DNA of 64,000 nt from Ypsolopha sequella. Taxonomy: Eukaryota > Arthropoda > Insecta > Lepidoptera > Ypsolophidae. Location: assembly GCA_934047225.1 (NCBI GenBank), contig CAKOHE010000008.1:806001-870000 (forward strand), in the 5' to 3' direction. Positions 1-12,281 of this stretch are shown one piece after another (position 1 is the stretch's first letter; every line of letters begins with the position of its first letter). The notes beneath the pieces are model-generated. The model had not been told where the DNA came from. It was given only the letters and a program-made list of their open reading frames with translations, and made no database searches. The position numbers and the translations under genes are program-made.

Positions 1-1310
1 GCTACATAAACAAAAAAGTCTCCCTATAAAGTAACCCTTTTTTTTACAATCCCCTTAGTTAATTCTAAGAGAATTAGAAGTGCCAACATTTGCTGTTCAC
101 AGTTTGTGAATAGCCAAGACCGTGAGTCGTGACTTACCGAGCACGTGACTCTATTGTTCAATTGCAGTTATTCAAAGTTAATCCGATAATCCGAATTGGT
201 GCAAATTATATTTCCTGAACTACACTGATTTGTTTAAAAAGGTTATGTCAAATTCAAAGAGAATAGAAGAGTCGAGGGTGAGGACGGGTCGGGACTACCT
301 TTAGTAACTTCGTTATGTAGTAGCGCAGAAAATGAGTTATCCGTATAATGGTATATAATACATTTCCCATGTGGCGTGTCCTACAGTCGTATCCTACTTA
401 CGAAGAAATAATCTGAACATGTTAACAGGTATTTTATTATAAAAATCTATGGAGCAAACGACAGTGCTACAAGGATCTGTAAGCACATGGATGACAGTAA
501 CGGGGGGGCGCAGCTGTGAAACAAGGAATATGGTAGCGGCGGCGGCGTTAGTTACGATTTTGGACACAACCAATCCACGCGCTAAAAGAGCATTGCGGCA
601 CTGCATACGTAATAGGCATACATTAAATTATGCTAAGGTATGTTAATTCGAAAAGCATATCGAGATTTAAGTTTAATAAGCCGTATTTTCGAAGTTTTGG
701 TCTAAAAAACTTCATGATGATGAATATTTTTACGAAAAGGCTGCAACTTCTATTTGCCCTCGTGTGACGTCACTTGAGTAATGGATGTTTAGAAATGTGT
801 CCTTTGCTATCAAGATACATTTATAATAATTTGCTTCAGACTAATTTGACAGCTAGATGACAGATGAGTAGACAGACAGAAACAGACCACTTTTTTTATA
901 AGCAATCACACGTCACAATCAGTATAATGTTTAAAATTCTCAAGTGACAAGGTCATCGGACAATTCTTTAAAAAATCATAAAAAAATAATGGTTTATTTA
1001 TATACCAAAATAATGAAAACTATGCCCTAAAATGGCGTATATTCTCTATGAAAAAATCTTTTAAAAATTAAGACATGTGAATTGAAAAAAGTATCATTTG
1101 AAAAGACGCATATGCTTTTATGACGCATCGAAAATGTTCTACTTTTTTATGGCGTTGAGGTTATATGAGGCGTATAGTTTACTAAAGCTACCCTTTGAGC
1201 AAAAGATTACAATGGCATAATCCAGTCTAGTCTCCCGCATAGAAGAATTAGGTCCTGTAACTCTAGAATTATAAAATCTAAAACTGACCTTGTAGTAAAT
1301 TTAAGAGGGT
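1..1310. other. Intergenic, no supported gene
   Basis: AT-rich sequence with stop codons in all frames. The only open stretch of note (about 449-646, + strand) is short, GC-skewed and resembles no family I recognise. No splice-bounded exon or RNA gene was seen. Confidence 0.6.
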
Positions 1311-3221
1311 CCTTTACGCCTGGATTTTTCTTAAGATTCATACCAAAGGTAAAAGCTGAATTTGAAGTCAACAGCTCATTTCCTAATACGTTTTTTCATA
1401 AGTGTTATCTAGCGACTTCTAACTACGTTTCTATACAGCCCAAAAAGCAAAATTTGATGAAACACCGTCATAACAGCTGTCAGGGTATTGTGAATATTGC
1501 CTCGTTTTACGCGAAGTTTAGCAAGTTGTATAATTTTAATCTATACTGTTTTCACCTGAAAACAGTTTTTAGCTAATCGCGATGGATAACAATTTTTACA
1601 GGACCGCGATAGAAAACTAGCGCAGAAAAAAGCCGGTAGGTTGGTTATTTATGAGAATCCAGACAATGTTATTTTGTAGTGGAAAGTATTAATTTTAAAG
1701 AGTTTAATATTTATTTTATTATTATTATTTATTTGTAAAGCTTTACTCTTTTTCTATTGTTATTTATATTAATTTTAAAGTGCATTTAGATACGTCTCAA
1801 TATAAAATATCTCCCCGTCACCAGATCCATTGACTGAATACATTATAAAAACAAGAGGTGTCGTGGGACACCCGGATGGCACGAAGTTCTATAGCTAAAG
1901 TGTCGTGACCAAGTGTCTGGAGTGTACTGTGCGGTAAGGAACTTCGTTCCAATCACAGAACATATGTTCCAATAGTGACAAGTCATGAGTGACTGACGGG
2001 TATAACCTGCTGTAACAATAAGAAACTGTGCTACTGCTTGTTATTATGTACAGACGCCTGCAGCTGAAGCTCCTTATTTAAATGAATGTAACAGTAACGG
2101 CTATGGCACCGCAATCAGATGTGCCAATAGATAGCCTGTCATGCTGGCGTCCGTACTGCGGTTGTTTTGTGCTCTAGTGATTGAATTCGGGCTCTAATTT
2201 GAAGGATGTGGGCTCCATGCTGTATGTAGGGACAGGATACATAGTGTTTGGGCTGCCATACCTCGTTACGTTTCGTCAGTGGTTATTTAATAACAGGGGA
2301 CGGCTGTTGCGTGCACCGTATTTGTGTTATTCCCATATATAAATGGACACCACATAATTTATACTTGAAAAAAAAAACATAGAAATTGGATGGGGCCCAT
2401 ACAACATTTGCAGTAGGTATTTAAAATTCGTATGAAAAAGAGAGCGATTTTTTTTTATTTGCCTGTGTTTGTTTCTTCGGGAAAATTGTTCAGTATGAGA
2501 AGTAGAGATTGTGATGTCCGTCTTTACCCGGTATACAGACAGACAGACATCTGTGAGGGATTCCATTTTTTAAGATAACCTAAAAAGTTGTTAAGCAAAA
2601 TTTAAGAAAATATTTTTTTCATGCCTCATTTCTAGATGTTACGACAATCTTAAAAAAACGATTGTGCTTTAAGATTAGCCATCCCGCTCAGCTGCCATAT
2701 AAATGCTTTTGGTGTTTGTGACGTCCTGATGGCTTTGATCTCAATGAAACTTTGCACACATATTTATATATGTTTTTCTTCCCCCCCACACCGCACTCCG
2801 ACCCATCTCTCATCAAGAAGTGCAAGATAGCGAGATATTAAAAAAGAGCCGTATTTGTGAAATGGTTTCGGGGAAAAACTGTTTTCTATGAAACGGTAAC
2901 TGGATATTTATAGAAAAGTTTATAAACTTAGTCTTCTTTTACAAGAACGAGGTCTGTATTTCTCTCTTCTTTTATTTCCAGTATAGATAAAAATTATACA
3001 ACTTGCTAAACTTTGCGTAAAAACGAGGCAATATTCTCGATATACTGATAGCTATTATGATGGTGGTTCATCAAATTTTATGTTTTGGGCTGTATAGAGA
3101 CGTAGTTAAATGTTGCTGGATAATAGTTATGAAAATAAAATATGAAGAAAATAAGCTGTTGACTTAACATTCAGTTTTTACCTTTTGTATGAATCTTTAG
3201 AAAAATCCAGGTGTGAAGGGG
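1311..3221. mobile_element. DNA transposon-like element with ~245-bp terminal inverted repeats
   Basis: Sequence 1311-1555 reappears as its reverse complement at about 2978-3221, with roughly 80% identity over nearly the whole length. Anchors are 'cctggatttttct' and 'aagattcata' at the outer ends, 'ctatacagccca' in the middle, and 'attgcctcgttt' and 'gtttagcaagt' near the inner ends. The 1.4 kb between the arms has no long ORF, so this is a non-autonomous or decayed element. Long TIRs suggest a Mutator-like or foldback family, but I found no clear target-site duplication and the outer ends are set only to within a few bases. The right end directly abuts a LINE fragment. Confidence 0.6.
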
Positions 3222-3652
3222 CTTCTTTCATCCATCCATCCATCTGCCCGTATTCGTCCACTGCTGGACACAGGCCTCCCCAATATTACGCCACTCTTGG
3301 CAGTCCTCAGTCATCCTCATCCAGCCGCCACCCGCAACGTCCTTCAGATCGTCAGTTCAGCGGGCACGAGGTTGGCCTACGCTGCGCTTTCCAATGCCTT
3401 ACGGCCCCAACGGTTATCACGTCGACGACAAATATGGCCAGTCAACTGCCACTTCAACTTACTGATTCGGCAGGCTATGTCGATCACCTTCGATCTATGA
3501 CGAATATCTTCGTTTCGGATTTTATCCATCAAAGATATACCAAGCATAGCCCGCTCCATAGCTCGTTGAGCGACCTTAAATCGTCGGATCAAGCCTTTGG
3601 TAAGAGACCACGTCCCAGCGCCTTACGTCATCAGTGGCTTCTTAACTGACAC
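3222..3652 (-). pseudogene. RTE-like LINE pol C-terminal fragment, 5'-truncated
   Basis: Read on the minus strand this is the last ~140 codons of an endonuclease/reverse-transcriptase polyprotein: RAMERAMLGISLMDKIRN, then KLKWQLTGHICRR and NRWGRKALE, then after a frameshift EWRNIGEACVQQWT. These motifs are typical of the region after the RT domain in lepidopteran RTE-type LINEs. The catalytic RT domain is absent, so the copy is 5'-truncated and dead. The ATCC simple repeat at 3228-3243 would be the 3' tail. Plus-strand open frames here are antisense shadows of this fragment. A related 3' end lies at 42263-42470. Confidence 0.75.
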
Positions 3653-4439
3653 AAATTATATTTTAATGATTTTACCATTTTATTGAAGGACTTCACAAAT
3701 AAAAACAAACATACCACGTTCATGTTATATTTAACTTAACTTTAAGTAAATATACCTATTCTTATTATATCTCTATTGTAAACCCGATTCTGAAGGTATT
3801 AATTTTAGTTTTAGTTCTGCGAAAACGTAATTTTTCCAGAGTAATTTAGCGTCTGTTCTCAACACTTATGAATTAAGTTGCAATGAACAAAATTTAGTTT
3901 TGACAGCACTTAAACTAAAACTAAACCTTTCGAAATCGGCTTTATTACTTACATAAATAACTTACACAGATTTAAAGTTTTACTTAAGGGGGAAGATATC
4001 GCAAATAGAAATAAAATCACAGGCTCAAGATAATTTTCTTACAATAATCAGGATAGGTACCCATAGTTTTCAAAAATATAAATAAACTTGTTTTTAAACC
4101 TGTTGTCGTAGTAAACATCTTTTTTCGATTGCAGTGGGTAAAAGTAGCTATGTCTCTAACAGTTTTATTAGACGAAGTTGTAAAACTTACAACGATGGGT
4201 TCGCTGAAATAGATTTGTTTTGTAACAGTTTGAACTTTGTTAAAAATAATGTAAGAAAACACATTTAAAGTTTATTTATTTAAAGTTTAAGTTTAGTTAT
4301 TTTAAGTAGTTGAAGTGATCATATTGTATTTAGATAAGTAGATAATTTAAGGGAACTATAGGTCGTTTAGTAAACAATACTACGTGTTATTTTAGTATTA
4401 TGTATGACTGTTTGTTCTTTAATAAAATAAAATAAAAAT
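3653..4439. other. Intergenic, no supported gene
   Basis: AT-rich sequence with only short random open frames. I see no repeat, RNA gene or splice-bounded exon. Confidence 0.55.
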
Positions 4440-4551
4440 AAATTAACATTATATCATTGCAGTATAGAAACGCAGAAAGAAAAGTAAATCTGGATGTGAG
4501 GAGCTCTGAACCGGGATTCGAACCCGGGATATAATGATATAATGTTAATTT
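4440..4551 (-). repeat. 112-bp inverted repeat enclosing a tRNA T-arm / Pol III B-box-like motif
   Basis: A perfect 19-bp inverted repeat (aaattaacattatatcatt at 4440-4458; reverse complement at 4533-4551) bounds the segment. On the minus strand the interior contains CCGGGTTCGAATCCCGG, which has the paired stem and GGTTCGAAT loop of a tRNA T-arm and matches a Pol III B box. No A box, acceptor stem or anticodon arm is visible, so it is not a tRNA gene. It may be a tRNA-derived SINE relic or a MITE that captured a tRNA 3' half. Confidence 0.6.
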
Positions 4552-4761
4552 ATATCTCCTTGCGATGGATAAATCGCCAAGTGTTCAAACATAGAAATTT
4601 ATTTTTGTCATAGTTTTGCATTATTGCAGTTTGGCGAAAATGTTTGTATATACAAGTACTTACCAAATAAGTTCTAATAGAAATAAACTTCTATAATTAC
4701 AAAAATAGTACATTACGATACGAGAGCGATGAAACGTTTCTCGTTCGAGTTTCGTATAATT

Positions 4762-4847
4762 TTTTATAGCACAAGTGCGGAAAATGCCGACTTTACGCAC
4801 GCGCAGCGTGCGTAAAGTGGTCATTTTACGCACGGTGTGCTATAAAA
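4762..4847. repeat. Nested hairpin element
   Basis: The inner stem ctttacgcacgc / gcgtgcgtaaag (4791-4802 and 4806-4817) is perfect with a 3-nt loop. An outer stem ttttatagcac / gtgctataaaa pairs 4762-4772 with 4837-4847. The arrangement resembles a small foldback MITE. Confidence 0.6.
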
Positions 4848-4859
4848 CGTATATTATTT

Positions 4860-6935
4860 ATCACTTACTTTTACTATGTTAGACATGATGTCATGGGATA
4901 ATTAACTTGAGATAACATGGGATAATACATAACCTTATCTACGTGTACATTACGTATATGTACTAGATAATAGAAATATTTTTAGTTTTAGTATATGTGA
5001 CCAATCTAACATACTTATAATGTTTGTGACCAAGCTTACATACTTAATACTCACGTTTGTTGTTAACTTATTTATTTACAAATTAGTAAGAATAATATAA
5101 AGTCACAGACGACTTACAAATACCCAAATCAAACGGTTTTGGACAGCTTTTTCTTAGAATTAAATTATGTCGTACTTATAATTATAATGATAATTGTATA
5201 ATGATATTTAACAATGAATCACAAAAATAAAATCCAATGAGCCCAGTAATTTTATTGTTGATGCGACGATTTGTTACATAAAAATGTCAAAACAAACTTT
5301 ATGAAGAAATATTTTAATTTTGATTGTTGGATGTGGGAGAGGCAAACGAGGTGTGTCAGGATCGTAGCAGATGGAAAACGTAATATAATTTTAGACTACA
5401 TACCTAGTGGTAGTTCTTAGATTTTCGTAAGGGTGAGGATATTCGGAGAAATCTGTCCTGCTCCTATACTTGTGTATCAGTGGAAGTGGGCCGCTCAGAA
5501 AGCTGGTGATTCCAAGGTGTTTTTATTTATTATTTTGAAATAAGACAGATGATTTTTAATACGACGATCGTTATATAATCCATTTTGTACGACGTTTAAT
5601 TTGGTATAAGTGTTATTGTCCAAAATCTAATACAACTCAAATGAAATGATATTAAGTTCGTAGCTTAGGCCTATCTTTGTGATTTTATTGGATGGAGGGA
5701 AATGCAGGCAATGGCCGAAATATTAATACCAAAGAGTGAAATATGACATTATTTTTTTCAAAATCAGTTCGAAAAGAGACAAAATCGGGAGAATTCCCTC
5801 TTAAAATAAAACTAAAAAGTACCTAAGAGCTGCAAAAGTGCGGTCACTTCAGAAAAAAAATAACACTTCCTCCTTATTAGAATATCTATTGGAAGTCAGC
5901 TGCTACATTAAATGTCTAAAAACAGCAATAAACTGTTTTTAAATAGCATAGTTTTCATAGACAACGTCTTCGACGAGCTAATTTTGCTAAAAATTTTACC
6001 TAAAAATTTGACCTAAAAATTTGACCTAAAAATAATGAAGATAATTCATTGAAACACTCGCTTCATACATACATAAATAAATAGATATATATATTATAAT
6101 ATAGCCTATATACTATATTATAGCCTATATAATACCCTATATACACCCTATATATATATTACCCTATATACCCTACTCTCTCACTACTTACCTATCTACT
6201 ATCTATTAACTATTACTATTAATACTGACCTAACATATCCCTACCTAACTAAAATTAACTAAGCCTAAATAAATCTGCCTGAGTCTGCCTAACTCCCCTA
6301 ACAACTATATTCGAAAACAAAATCAGATAAATAAAATATATAAATTGATATGAAGAGTTCCAAGTTAGTGTAGGCCATGATGTGATCGTCTAGTCTTTGG
6401 TTAGGACCCGTAAGTTACGTTGTGTGTAGTAATCCTGGTTCTTTTAGCATGAATAGCGATGGACCAAGTCTACGTTAAAATATATGTTGAAACCAAAAAT
6501 CAAAAGAAACTTTTAAGTAAATAGCAAACTAAAAATGTTGATTGTTAGATCTCTCATCCTTATAATATTACCATGAACGATTTAACTAAATACTCAGAAA
6601 AGGAATATGTTTCAAACTGTGAAGAGGTCTATTCCGACTAAAATTTTCAAAGGCGGTAATTGAATGAAAAGAACATAAAGTTCCGTTTGTACTAAAATCT
6701 ATCAACTTAACCAAAACAACCACTACGCCATTACTCTGAACTGAACTCCGTCGAATCCTCCCAAAAACAACCCACTTACAACCTACATAGCTTAACGCTT
6801 GGTGCTCAATATAAATGATTTCAACGGATATATGGCCAAAGTGTGATCGTCGGATTAGAACCTTATGTTGCGCCTTAAGTAATAATCTAAATCTTTCACG
6901 TGCTAAATAAATTGGACATAAAATAATTAAAACCG
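4860..6935. other. Intergenic, AT-rich, with short-period low complexity
   Basis: No convincing gene. At 5990-6035 the phrase 'cctaaaaatttga' is tandemly repeated. At about 6070-6180 there is a degenerate 'cctatata' run. Both look like slippage products. Confidence 0.55.
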
Positions 6936-8620
6936 AATTCGTAGGTTTAGATAGTAAAATGTTCCGATTAGAAATTCCACTGTTTGTCAGTTAAGCTAAT
7001 ATATGAAATTCATCAATATTACAAATAATAAAAAGGTGAATTAAATTCCTGTAGCAATTCTGCGACAGTCAGCTTCTTAAGAGGTTATACAACTGTGAAC
7101 TTACTATGTTAAACTAATGTTATGAATAAAATACATTATTATTTTTTTTTTTAATAACCACTACCAATAATTGGGGATGGATGAGATGAGGTATTTCTGA
7201 GTTTGAAATTTATTAATTTATTGACGATCAAAGCTGAATAATATTTTAACAGCTGACCTTAATGTATGTTGTAAAACTTATTACTCGATAGATACTTCTA
7301 TACGAAAAATAACTCATTTAGTCGGCAATCTTCAAATAAGTCCATAGGACAGTAAGTAAAATTCTTACATCTGTGATTATCTTTTCATAAAATAGAGATT
7401 CAAAGTAAGCCATATCAGCAACTTCTCAGAAGTACCTTCCCTTGGATGTGGAATACCCCCTTGACTTTTTTTTAGTGTATACTTTTTTTTGAATTCTAAA
7501 TTTAAGATTTATTTATTTATTTTTATATTTACGCGCCTATGTTGGTTCCCTGACTACACAACTCTGGTAAAGAACCAACAAGAAATCCAGAGCGTCCCTA
7601 AACATAGAAATCACTCGTGTTGCACCATGTCCTATTTAATGATTCAGCCTCTTAACAAATCTACTCAAGTAGTGATTAGCTGTTTCAGTTAAAATTATTT
7701 TCTTAGATACTGCTTGTAGTACTCAAGTTGCTAGGTCAATATGACAAAACTATCAAGTAAAACTTAGACTTTCATATTCAGCGTACAGTCATTCTGTTTA
7801 CTATTCAATAGAGAACTTCTATCTAATCAAAGTTGTAAAAACTTCTGTAATACAATCGTCTTTGTTATATTTAAGGTAAGTCAGATAAGTACCAATATCT
7901 ACATTAGAATTTTATTCATTTTCTAAAAATCTCTCAAATAAACTTCGATAAAAAAAAATGGTTTCCATGATTTCGGATCTAGAATAATATTTAAGGCTAT
8001 GTCTGTGCCGGATATTATATTGACTAAAATAGCAACATGAACATTTTATTTGTTCACTTGTGCAAAAAAGAAGTAGGTACGTCTTATAATTTTGTATGGC
8101 ATTTTTACCAAAAAGTAGCTTCTCACTATTTATCTGACCCAGATCCATAGTATGGGCTAAGTAGATACTTAACTAAACCAAGTTCTGGACTATTTCTGTT
8201 GAACCAAGACTTGTACTACTTGTCTTGAAATTTATAAAAGCTTGAAGATGTCCTTTATTTTTAGAAACAACCTTCAGCAAATCAATTTATAAAAGCTTGA
8301 AGATGTCCTTTATTTTTAGAAACAAACTTCAGCAATAAAATTATTCGATTTACATACTTCCTGGATTCGGAATAATTTTCAACGTTATTAAGGCTATCTC
8401 TCGGCCATTTATGATTTTACTATATGACGAACAAATAAATGAATCTACACACACCTGACGAAGTATAGACGCCTTAACCATTTCAGTATAAGGTTGACTA
8501 TAGTAGTACTGCTTTGCTTGACTACAGAGGAGCTATATTTTAGTCTCCTAGCGAATATAAATTCATTTTTACTAATATACCTTTATTTTCAGGTAAAGTA
8601 ATTTATAAATCGAAAACATT
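6936..8620. repeat. X0: diverged outlying copy of the X segment
   Basis: Starts at aattcgtaggtttagatag and is collinear with the four X segments of the 19.4-31.2 kb array up to 'aaatcgaaaaca'. There the array copies switch into the G gene fragment, while X0 continues into sequence R. It is clearly more diverged from the array copies than they are from one another. A 62-codon ATG frame seen in the array copies is destroyed here by a 2-bp deletion near 7760. No G sequence adjoins X0, so it probably represents the arrangement before amplification. Confidence 0.85.
8229..8338. repeat. 55-bp direct tandem duplication inside X0
   Basis: 8229-8283 is repeated at 8284-8338 with about one difference (both contain 'aaaagcttgaagatgtcc'). 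The array copies of X have this sequence only once, so the duplication is specific to X0. Confidence 0.9.
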
Positions 8621-9580
8621 CCTTCTCCAAAAAGCTGCAAACTCGCAATAACCAAACCTTTCTCCAAACTATTTATAAAATTGAAATCTTTCCAATTTAT
8701 AAGGAAATTTATGATTCCAAAATTATTTAAACTAAGCTTTGTACATATATACTGAAGCTTTATTTATTTTAAAATAAAATGCTTTATCTGAATCTATGAA
8801 ATTCACAATTTCAATATCAAAATCACCGACTTTATTTAAGGCTGATCATGTGATTTTTCTCATTGAACACTTTATCATGGAAACCACTCTAAATGGATTA
8901 AAATATGAACTTGAAGTCTGCCCTAATCGATAAGTGAGTAACTATGGACCCGAAACTATTTTTTCTAGTTGCAAAATCAATACTAGATAAATTCACTGGA
9001 TGCAAGACTTCACCAAAATAAACCATTTTTATGAAAGGTTACTGCAAAATTGATCAAACAATTATTACAGAATTTGAAACACTTTTTTAGTAATAATACA
9101 TGGAAATATCTCTGATTTTAATTGAGAGAATATTACTTTCAAATTATTCTTTCTATTTGCGAACTCACATAAGGTTTTACTCAGATTTTCACAACAAAAG
9201 CACTCACTTCAAACACATCACTTACCCTACATAAAGGTCAAACTTAGTTTTCTAAGAAATAATACTTCACTTCACAAATCTATAGTCAAGAGATTGTTTC
9301 TGATCAATACCAGATTCTCTCGGCCACAAACCTAAATAATAATCTATAATTTTCAATAATTCTAGTAACATGACTGCTCAAACATTTACCTACCTACCTG
9401 TCTAACACAAAATGTTACAGACAACAATATTGGAACCTTCTAGAGTTTTGTCCTACCCACTCAACTTCTCGCGCTTTCCCGCGTTCTTTTCTAACCCGTA
9501 AATAAATTACCACCCTACATCTAAGCTTGATAATACTTACTTAATAGTAAGTATAACCTTGAAATGAAAAATATCAATAA
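8621..9580. repeat. R0: right neighbour of X0, first part
   Basis: Matches 31222-31863 (for example 'ttccttctccaaaaagctgc' and 'ctcaacttctcgcgctttcc'), although the later copy lacks several hundred bases present here around 9020-9340. R0 is interrupted by a Helitron at 9581 and resumes at 11086. No coding potential seen. Confidence 0.8.
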
Positions 9581-11085
9581 CTAGCTTCTGCCCGCGGCTT
9601 CGCCCGCGTGGCCTACAGGAAACAAATTACATTTTTTTCAGAAACAAACATTGTAAGTGCTCTCACTCCCTCTGGGAGTCAAGGTGTAGTGCTCGGCCGA
9701 AAAACTTGCATGCTCAGACTACGAACGCGCCCTGCTCGGCCTCCGGCCTCGCGGGAGCGTTCTCCGTCCTCACATGCTCGTTTTTCGGCCTCACCAGAAT
9801 GCCAAACGGACTCACCGATCAAAGTTTTTCCGAAAGAGTGTCAAAATCCCTATCAGTTGTCAAAAAATTTCAAATTTGAATACAGCAGCGTAATTGGCGA
9901 CCCCGAATGCCCCTTGAGTTTTCTGCAAATCGGGATACTTTTTTTGGACCTGTCAAAAAACTGTCAAAACTGTTTAATTTTTTTTTTGGTCATATAGCCC
10001 CAGCTTGACCGATCACAATAGTTGAAACCCGAACTCCCTACAATTAGCCTTTCGGGAAATATGGCCGATCAAATGTTTGGCAATTTTTTTTTTTCGACTT
10101 TAGATCTTGCCGAGCCCTTTTCTTAGAGTACCATGAACATGGGTCTATAGCATTAGCTGTTTGGGAGATACGGGCCTGTAAAGTTTTGACACTTTCGGCG
10201 GGTAGATCTCGTCGAAACCTTTTCCTAGACACCCATCAACATGGGTCTAAGTCTAGCCGTTTGGGAGAAACAGGCTGTCAAAGTATTCACATAAAAAAGA
10301 ACTTTGTTTGGTACCCCGTGGTCCAACCCCTTCAACCTTCCATTCCAAAAATATTTTGCTGGGATATTGAAAGATATAGATAGATTGTGGATATAAAGAT
10401 ATATAGATACCTCAAAAGGAAAAAATGGAACCCTAATAGGATCACTTGTGTGGCTGTCTGTCTGTTCGTCTGTTACAGCCGATTTGCTCTGGCACACATA
10501 CTTTCAAGAATTTTCATGTCCACTATATTAAATTTCAAAATCGATGCCATTTTCATAATTAACGTCCCAAAAAACCATAAAAACGACACCCATATTGATA
10601 TTAACACATTTCAACATATCAACCCCATCGCACCCCAACAGGGGATGATGGTATTTCACGTCCACTTCGTTGGATTTAGAAATAGTTGTTGTTTTCGTAA
10701 TCAGCGACCTGATAAACCATACAAACGATACCCATGTTGATTTTCAGAATTTGTCACCCCATTTCCCCCTTTTAGGGGTGGAATTCTGAAAAAACCTGAA
10801 ACACATGTTTACTCATTTATAGATAGGAGTACTCTTGTGAAGTCTCGAATAAAATAGTCTAACTAATCTTGTTTCCCCATATAACTTTGGACCCCCGTTT
10901 CACCCCCTTAGAGGGTGAATTTTGAAAAATCCTTTCTTAGTGGATGCCTACACTATATAAGGTATCTATATGCAAAATTTCAAGTCTCTAGGACTAGTGG
11001 TTTAGGCTGTGCGTTGATATATAAGTCAGTCAGTCAGTCAGTCAGTCAGTCAGTCAGTCAGGACTTTGAATTTTATATATACAGA
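9581..11085 (-). mobile_element. Non-autonomous Helitron, 1505 bp
   Basis: On the minus strand the element begins TCTGTATATATAAAATTC and ends in the GC-rich hairpin CGCGGGCGAAGC...GCGGGC followed by CTAG, the classic 5'-TC...CTRR-3' ends. It sits between host A and T with no target-site duplication. The unoccupied site is present at 31863 (caataa|tagattacc), so both boundaries are exact. The interior holds a 'gtca' microsatellite (11025-11061) and several related ~90-bp passages with 'gggaaatatggcc'-like phrases. No Rep/helicase ORF is present; open frames inside do not resemble proteins. A second member lies at 57573-58094. Confidence 0.9.
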
Positions 11086-11348
11086 TAGATTACCTGCCTA
11101 TGATTTTACCTGCCTATCATGTCCTAAAACAAATATCCCTAAGCTGTTGGGTGTGTGAATATTTCAAAACTAGAGGAAATTCTTCACATTTACATTTAAT
11201 TGCGTATGTCAACAGACTCGGGGTGCAATGAGTTCTGGCCTATCCTAGCTAAAATTTGATGAAGCTAGGTGAGTTAGTCCTCTAAATGTGCCTAAAAACC
11301 TATTACTCCCTTGCCTATCCCTATATGGGTGCAATATGTACATATATA
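11086..11348. repeat. R0, second part
   Basis: Continuation of R0 after the Helitron, matching 31864-32132 through 'gggtgcaatatgtacatata'. Homology stops abruptly at that point in both copies, marking the distal limit of the duplicated X-R segment. Confidence 0.85.
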
Positions 11349-12281
11349 TTTAAGATAATTAGACACGTTGAACGTTTATAATCACTTTATTTGTGCTCTA
11401 AACAATCTAAACATTTCTTTTTCTTACAAACCGCATATCACATCATCTTTTTCCCACCCAAAATCGGTCCACAGAATCAAAAACCACAGATTAAAAATAA
11501 TTCGCCGATCCACACTCTAGTGTTGATCGATACCAATCAATCGATGACAAAATTAAAATGTTAACAGTCGGCCATCCTGAATCCGGTGGCTGACCCAGAC
11601 ACCGCTAAGGTAAAAACATTTTCACATACACATAAATAAACGATTTATTCCACAGGTTGACACAGAACATAATAATAATTAACAGCTAAACAGGTAATTG
11701 TATGTTAAAGTCCCAAATCTATACCAGAAACCGAATATTAATCAATAACCAATACAATTTAGTCATATTGGCCACTAATAGTGGAAGCGCCGGTTGCCAA
11801 TCTTTATACTTTTTTAGTGGACTGTATCGCGGTTTATTTAAGATGCTTGGTCTCAATGGATAAATATATATAATACAACATGGGAAGCAATCGTGCACTG
11901 ACCTTAGACGTAGTAGGAAGATGCTGGATGATCTGCCGCGCGGCCGCCTTTGTCTCGTAACAGCGATCACTTATTGTCCCTTTTTTTCACCTCAAAGAGT
12001 CTTAGCACATTAAATTATGTAAAGATCGACACCAGAACGACACTCGCAGTTTCTTTTTGGGTAACCGAAGGGCTCAACTATAAGCGGGAGTCCATAAACG
12101 GTGCGCGATGGTTCGACGATGCTTCTTTCGAAACGTCCAGAAGTCAAGTCCTAGTGACGTAAGTTTGGATTAGTTCCGAATCCTCGCTGCCTGTCAGGTG
12201 GCAGCACTCGTCGGTAAAAACAGTGCAACAATTGCTTTAGGTTGAGGAAATACGATGGAGACCAATCAGTAAAAAAAGGTA
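11349..12281. other. Intergenic, no supported gene
   Basis: No homology to other parts of the window and no recognisable protein. Short open frames at 11719-11970 (-) and 11950-12162 (+) are not convincing. This is the left flank of the broken BEL element. Confidence 0.5.

Noticed and set aside
3185..3649. 154-codon plus-strand frame
   Set aside because: Antisense to the RTE-like LINE fragment, whose minus-strand translation has recognisable motifs.
4500..4540. tRNA gene
   Set aside because: Only the T-arm is present. No acceptor stem, D-arm or anticodon arm can be folded around it.
9608..9997. 129-codon frame and overlapping short frames to 10740
   Set aside because: They lie within the Helitron and have no Rep/helicase or other recognisable content.
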